Source: Chrysiogenia bacterium
GTDB taxonomy: Bacteria; JAGRBM01
Length of the DNA: 8,920 bases
Direction of reading: 5' to 3'
Assembly: GCA_020434085.1 (NCBI GenBank)
Contig: JAGRBM010000357.1
Location: forward strand, 1 to 8,920
The notes below the pieces were generated by a model. The model made no database searches. It had not been told where the DNA came from and saw only the letters and a list, made by a program, of their open reading frames with translations. A program made the position numbers and the translations under genes. This document shows, piece by piece, positions 5,629-8,920 of the stretch (positions within the stretch are counted from its first letter, which is position 1; each line of letters begins with the position of its first letter).

Positions 5629-8600
5629 ATGGTCCGCTGGTTCCTCGACAACACGGCTTTTTCGACGGTCGTGACCCTGATGGTCGTGGTGCTCGGCGCC
5701 ATGGCGTTCAAGACCCTGCCCCAGGAAGAGTTCCGCGAGATCAAGTTCTACCGGGTGATGGTGCGCGCGGTCTATCGCGGCGCTTCGGCTGAAGAGGTCG
5801 AAAAGCTCATCACCGACCCCATCGAGGAGCAGCTCGAGGACCTCGAAGACGTCAAGGACATCGTTTCGAGTTCCTACGAAGGTCGCAGCGTCGTGAAGGT
5901 GATCTTCGAGGACTACCTCGACGACGCCACCTACCAGGTGCGCATTCAGGATATGCGCTCGGCGGTGCAGGACGCGGACCTGCCCGACGACATCGAGGAA
6001 GACCCCTTCGTCTTCGAACTCAAGAGCTCGGTGCTCTTTCCCCTGATCAGCATCGTGATGAGCAGTGAAATCGGCGAGCGGCAGATGACGAGCCTGGCCG
6101 AGGAACTGCAGGACCGCATCGATGCGATCCCGGGCGTGGACCGCACCTTTGTGAGTGGCATTCGCGACCGCGAGGTGTGGGTGTGGGCCGACCCCGACCG
6201 GCTGGCGAGCTTTGGACTCTCGCTCGATCAGGTGGCTGGCGCCATTCGCAACTCCAATCTCGACCTTCCTGCCGGCACGCTGAAAGTCGGGCGCAGCGAG
6301 ATTCTGGTGCGTACCGAGGGCGAGGTGGACCGGGCCGAGGAACTCGAGGACATCGTGGTCTCGGGTTCCGAGGGCGGGCGCGTGGTGCGCGTGCGCGACG
6401 TGGCGATGGTGCTCGACACCTTCGAGCCGCTCAAGGGTTACTCGCGCGCCGACGGCGAGCCCTCCATGAACATTGCGATCTACAAGAGCGCCGACTCCAA
6501 CTCCATCGGCGTGATCGATGAGGTCAAGGCGGTTACCGCCGACTTCAGCGACCAGATCCCGCCGACGGTGAATGTTGAACTCGTGGGCGACCGGACCGAA
6601 CGCATTCGAAACCGCCTGCAGGTGCTGCGCGACAACATCCTGCTGGGCTTCTTCGCACTGCTGGTGATCCTCTACTTCTTCATCGGCATGCGCAATGCTC
6701 TGGTGGTGGCGGTCGGCGTTCCGGTATCGTTGCTGATCTGTTTCTTTGCGATGCACCAGTATGGCGAGTCACTCAATTCCCAGTCGCTCTTTGCGATCGT
6801 GCTGGTGCTGGGCATGCTCGTCGACGACGCGCTCGTCGTGACCGAGAACATCCACCGCCACGTTCACATGGGCAAGCGCGTGGGACAGGCCGCCCTCGAT
6901 GGAACCAACGAAGTCCTCTGGCCCGTGATTTCGAGTTCCATGACGACCATCGCGGCCTTCCTGCCGATGGCGCTCCTCGACGGCGTGATTGGCCAGTTCA
7001 TGCGCATCGTGCCCATCGTGGTGACGGTCGCGCTGCTGGCCAGCCTGGCCGAGTGCTTTCTGCTGCTTCCCGGTCACGTCAAGGACTTCGCCGGCGAGGA
7101 AGAGGAAGGCCACCCGCGCGTGACCACGTGGTTCGAGCGCGTGACCGTGCGTTACTCCCACGCCCTGCGCTGGGTGCTCGAGCGCCGGGTGCGCGTGGTG
7201 GCGGCGACCTTTGTGGGCGTGCTGCTCACCACCGTACTGATGGCGGCGGTGAAGAAGAACCTGTGGGAAAACGACGACTTCAGCATGTTCAGCGTCCGCG
7301 TCTGGGCGCCCGAGGGCACGCGGCTCGAAGAGACCGACAAGCTCATCCGCGAGGTGGAGCGCAGGGCGCTGGAACTGCCGGAGAACGAAGTTGCCGCGGT
7401 GCTGGCCGACGCGGGAACCCTGCGCACCGAGACCGAGTTCCTCTTCAAGAGCAACGTGGGGCAGGTGACCGTCGAGCTCAACCAGGATTCCGATGCCCGT
7501 CGCAGCGCCGAGGAAATCATCGACGATCTCAAGTCCCGCGTGGGCGACGTGCCCGGCATCGAAACCATCGTCTACGCCAAGCGCCGCAACGGCCCCCCGG
7601 CCGGCGCGCCGGTGGAGGTCTATGCCCAGTGGGACTACCTCGACGAGCTCGACGAGATTTCGGCGAAGATCATGGCCGCGATGGAGGGGCTTACCGGTAC
7701 CCGCGACGTGCAGCGCGACCTCGAAGTGGGCAAGCAGGAAGTCGTCATTGACCTCGATCAGAAGGTCGCCTCCCAGTACGGGCTCAATACCCGCATGGTG
7801 GCGCGCCACATCCGCACGGCCATTTACGGTGAGATCGCGGGCTTCCTGCGTGACGGCAACGACGAAATCGACATCGTCGTCAAGACCGAGGGCGGCGACG
7901 AAATGGGGATCGACCAGCTCAAGGATCTGCGCATCCCCACCCCCGGCGGCGGGTTCGTGCCGCTCTCGAACATCGCGCGGGTGAAGGTCAAACCCGTCAT
8001 CGCGACGATCAATCATTTCGACTTGAAGCGCACCGTCGGCGTCACCGCCGACATCGATCAGACGCAGACCACCACGCAGAAAGCCAACGAGGAAGTGATG
8101 GCCTACAGCAAGGAACTCGCCCGCGAGTATCCGGGGCTGCGCTTCCGCTACGAGGGTGAGTTCGCCGCCCTGCAGAAGGCGCTGCGCAACATCGGCGGCC
8201 TGTTCCTGCTGGGCGTGTTCATCATGTACGCGATTCTGGTCGCGCAGTTCCGCAGCCTGATGGTCCCCTGGGTGGTGATGTTCACTGTGCCCATGGCCGC
8301 GGTGGGCGTGCTGGCGATTCTGTTCATCTCAAACATCAGCTTCTCGATCACGACCATTTTCGGCGTCGTGGCGCTCGCCGGCGTCGTGGTCAACGACTCC
8401 ATCGTGCTGGTGGACTTTATCATCGAGCGAAGAAAATTCGGCGATACCGTCGAAGAGCGCAACGAGAGCATCATCGAGGCCGGCACCATCCGCCTGCGCC
8501 CGATTTTCCTGACCACGGTGACCACGCTGGTGGGCCTGCTGCCCATGGCCCTGGGCCTGGGTGGCAAGAGCGTCACCTGGGGAAACATGGCCAAAACCGT

Positions 8601-8808
8601 CTCTGCGGGCCTTGGCTGCGCCTCCCTGATGGCCGTGTTCATCATCCCCGCGCTCTACGCTATTGTCGACGACGTGGTTCGCCGCTTCCAGGGCGGCAAG
8701 AGCACCGTGGCCGCGCGCTTCCTGCAGGACGAAGAACCGGCCGGACTCGAAGAGGCATCTGAAGAACCGCGCGGCCAGGTGGTGCCGATCCCAAAAACCG
8801 GCGGGTAG
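5629..8808 (+). CDS. RND family efflux permease (AcrB/AcrD/AcrF superfamily)
   Basis: 1059 aa, full length for the family: an inner-membrane, proton-driven trimeric pump. TM1 lies at about 10-28, the first periplasmic porter half at 30-330, TM2-TM6 at about 336-482, TM7 at 521-541, the second porter half at 545-855, and TM8-TM12 from about 860 to 1012, followed by a short acidic/proline tail. The TM4 relay motif LVLGMLVDDALVVTENI carries the paired Asp399-Asp400 (AcrB D407/D408). The TM10 motif is VALAGVVVNDSIVLVDFI; aligning it with AcrB puts Asn922 where the family usually has the relay Lys (K940). TM11 keeps RLRPIFLTTVTTLVGLLPMA. The ATG follows the adaptor stop by 1 nt with no clear Shine-Dalgarno of its own, so translation is probably coupled. 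No channel gene and no terminator follow; the next gene begins 36 nt downstream. Confidence 0.95.
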   Translation: MVRWFLDNTAFSTVVTLMVVVLGAMAFKTLPQEEFREIKFYRVMVRAVYRGASAEEVEKLITDPIEEQLEDLEDVKDIVSSSYEGRSVVKVIFEDYLDDATYQVRIQDMRSAVQDADLPDDIEEDPFVFELKSSVLFPLISIVMSSEIGERQMTSLAEELQDRIDAIPGVDRTFVSGIRDREVWVWADPDRLASFGLSLDQVAGAIRNSNLDLPAGTLKVGRSEILVRTEGEVDRAEELEDIVVSGSEGGRVVRVRDVAMVLDTFEPLKGYSRADGEPSMNIAIYKSADSNSIGVIDEVKAVTADFSDQIPPTVNVELVGDRTERIRNRLQVLRDNILLGFFALLVILYFFIGMRNALVVAVGVPVSLLICFFAMHQYGESLNSQSLFAIVLVLGMLVDDALVVTENIHRHVHMGKRVGQAALDGTNEVLWPVISSSMTTIAAFLPMALLDGVIGQFMRIVPIVVTVALLASLAECFLLLPGHVKDFAGEEEEGHPRVTTWFERVTVRYSHALRWVLERRVRVVAATFVGVLLTTVLMAAVKKNLWENDDFSMFSVRVWAPEGTRLEETDKLIREVERRALELPENEVAAVLADAGTLRTETEFLFKSNVGQVTVELNQDSDARRSAEEIIDDLKSRVGDVPGIETIVYAKRRNGPPAGAPVEVYAQWDYLDELDEISAKIMAAMEGLTGTRDVQRDLEVGKQEVVIDLDQKVASQYGLNTRMVARHIRTAIYGEIAGFLRDGNDEIDIVVKTEGGDEMGIDQLKDLRIPTPGGGFVPLSNIARVKVKPVIATINHFDLKRTVGVTADIDQTQTTTQKANEEVMAYSKELAREYPGLRFRYEGEFAALQKALRNIGGLFLLGVFIMYAILVAQFRSLMVPWVVMFTVPMAAVGVLAILFISNISFSITTIFGVVALAGVVVNDSIVLVDFIIERRKFGDTVEERNESIIEAGTIRLRPIFLTTVTTLVGLLPMALGLGGKSVTWGNMAKTVSAGLGCASLMAVFIIPALYAIVDDVVRRFQGGKSTVAARFLQDEEPAGLEEASEEPRGQVVPIPKTGG

Positions 8809-8853
8809 GAGAGTTCACCACAGATGGCCACGGATGAACACAGATGGAGCTGA
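8808..8853 (+). other. Possible 9-codon leader ORF overlapping the GxxExxY start
   Basis: GGAGAG at 8808-8813 is ideally spaced (10 nt) from ATG 8824, not from the ATG of the GxxExxY gene at 8844, which is 30 nt away. ATG 8824 opens MATDEHRWS and stops at TGA 8851-8853, just inside the downstream gene. This would suit translational coupling or re-initiation, but a chance arrangement is possible. Confidence 0.25.
8819..8848 (+). repeat. Three tandem 10-bp units CACRGATGRM before the GxxExxY gene
   Basis: CACAGATGGC (8819-8828), CACGGATGAA (8829-8838) and CACAGATGGA (8839-8848) are perfect-length tandem units. Each contains an ATG, at 8824, 8834 and 8844, and because the period is 10 the three ATGs fall in three different frames. 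Only the third opens the long GxxExxY frame. From general familiarity, strings of this type often precede GxxExxY genes in environmental genomes; I could not search for this. Confidence 0.8.
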
Positions 8854-8920
8854 ATGAGATCACCGAAACCGTGATCGGCTGCGCGATGAAAGTCAGCAGC
8901 ACTCTGGGGACGGGATTTCT
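8844..8920 (+). CDS. GxxExxY family protein, N-terminal 25 residues only
   Basis: The frame from ATG 8844 runs open to the window edge. The 25 residues read include ITETVIGCAMKVSSTLGTGF, which matches the conserved family start (pattern [IV]IGxAxxVxxxLGxGF) lying just before the GxxExxY signature, which itself falls beyond the edge. The family is widespread in environmental bacteria and has been linked to a PD-(D/E)XK-nuclease-like fold; its biological role is not established. It lies 36 nt after the permease stop and could be read from the pump transcript. The two ATGs at 8824 and 8834 are in other frames and stop at 8853 and 8857, so 8844 is the only start consistent with the family. Confidence 0.75.
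   Translation, partial: MELNEITETVIGCAMKVSSTLGTGF

Noticed and set aside
4536-8016. Long minus-strand ORFs opposite the pump genes (up to 415 codons)
   Set aside because: They are His/Asp/Val-rich translations typical of the reverse frame of GC-rich genes, overlapping two strongly supported family members.
1-8920. CRISPR array, insertion sequence, phage att site or rRNA
   Set aside because: No spaced direct repeats, terminal inverted repeats with a transposase, or rRNA-like sequence is visible on either strand.

Overview
The window is GC-rich (clearly above 55% by eye, with strong G/C in third codon positions). It encodes two lipobox lipoproteins, a YfiR-type periplasmic protein and a tripartite RND pump, so the host is a Gram-negative bacterium. 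The mix of a large Ig-like repeat lipoprotein, a stand-alone YfiR-like protein and a GxxExxY gene would suit a delta-proteobacterial lineage (Myxococcota or Desulfobacterota type) or a related environmental genome. That placement is inference only; no marker gene is present.

Layout, left to right. (1) 1-2540, minus strand: the first 846 codons of a large surface lipoprotein, running off the left edge. It has a lipobox, one IPT/TIG domain, two CARDB-like segments, and Ig-like repeats with a period of about 103 residues. (2) 2541-2801: a divergent intergenic region with a perfect 8-3-8 dyad. (3) 2802-3440, plus strand: a secreted YfiR-family (DUF4154) protein from a TTG start, followed by its own hairpin terminator. 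(4) 3441-3799: no convincing gene, but a dense chain of perfect hairpins ending in a textbook rho-independent terminator with eight T's. No ORF lies upstream of that terminator, so this looks like an uncharacterised structured small RNA. (5) 3798-4253, minus strand: an SRPBCC/AHSA1-type protein convergent on the RNA, its stop codon overlapping the T-tract. (6) 4254-4526: a divergent control region with a near-consensus sigma-70 promoter and a candidate operator. (7) 4527-5627 and 5629-8808, plus strand: an adaptor lipoprotein and an RND permease, one nucleotide apart, forming an efflux operon. No outer-membrane channel gene is adjacent. (8) 8819-8920: three tandem 10-bp units carrying ATGs in all three frames, leading into the start of a GxxExxY-family gene cut by the right edge.

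The pump genes are a co-translated functional unit: the adaptor links the inner-membrane permease to an outer-membrane channel encoded elsewhere. The other genes show no obvious pathway link. The most interesting parts are the hairpin-chain RNA at 3536-3799, whose loops repeat a CUCC-containing motif, and the repeat-led GxxExxY start at the right edge.
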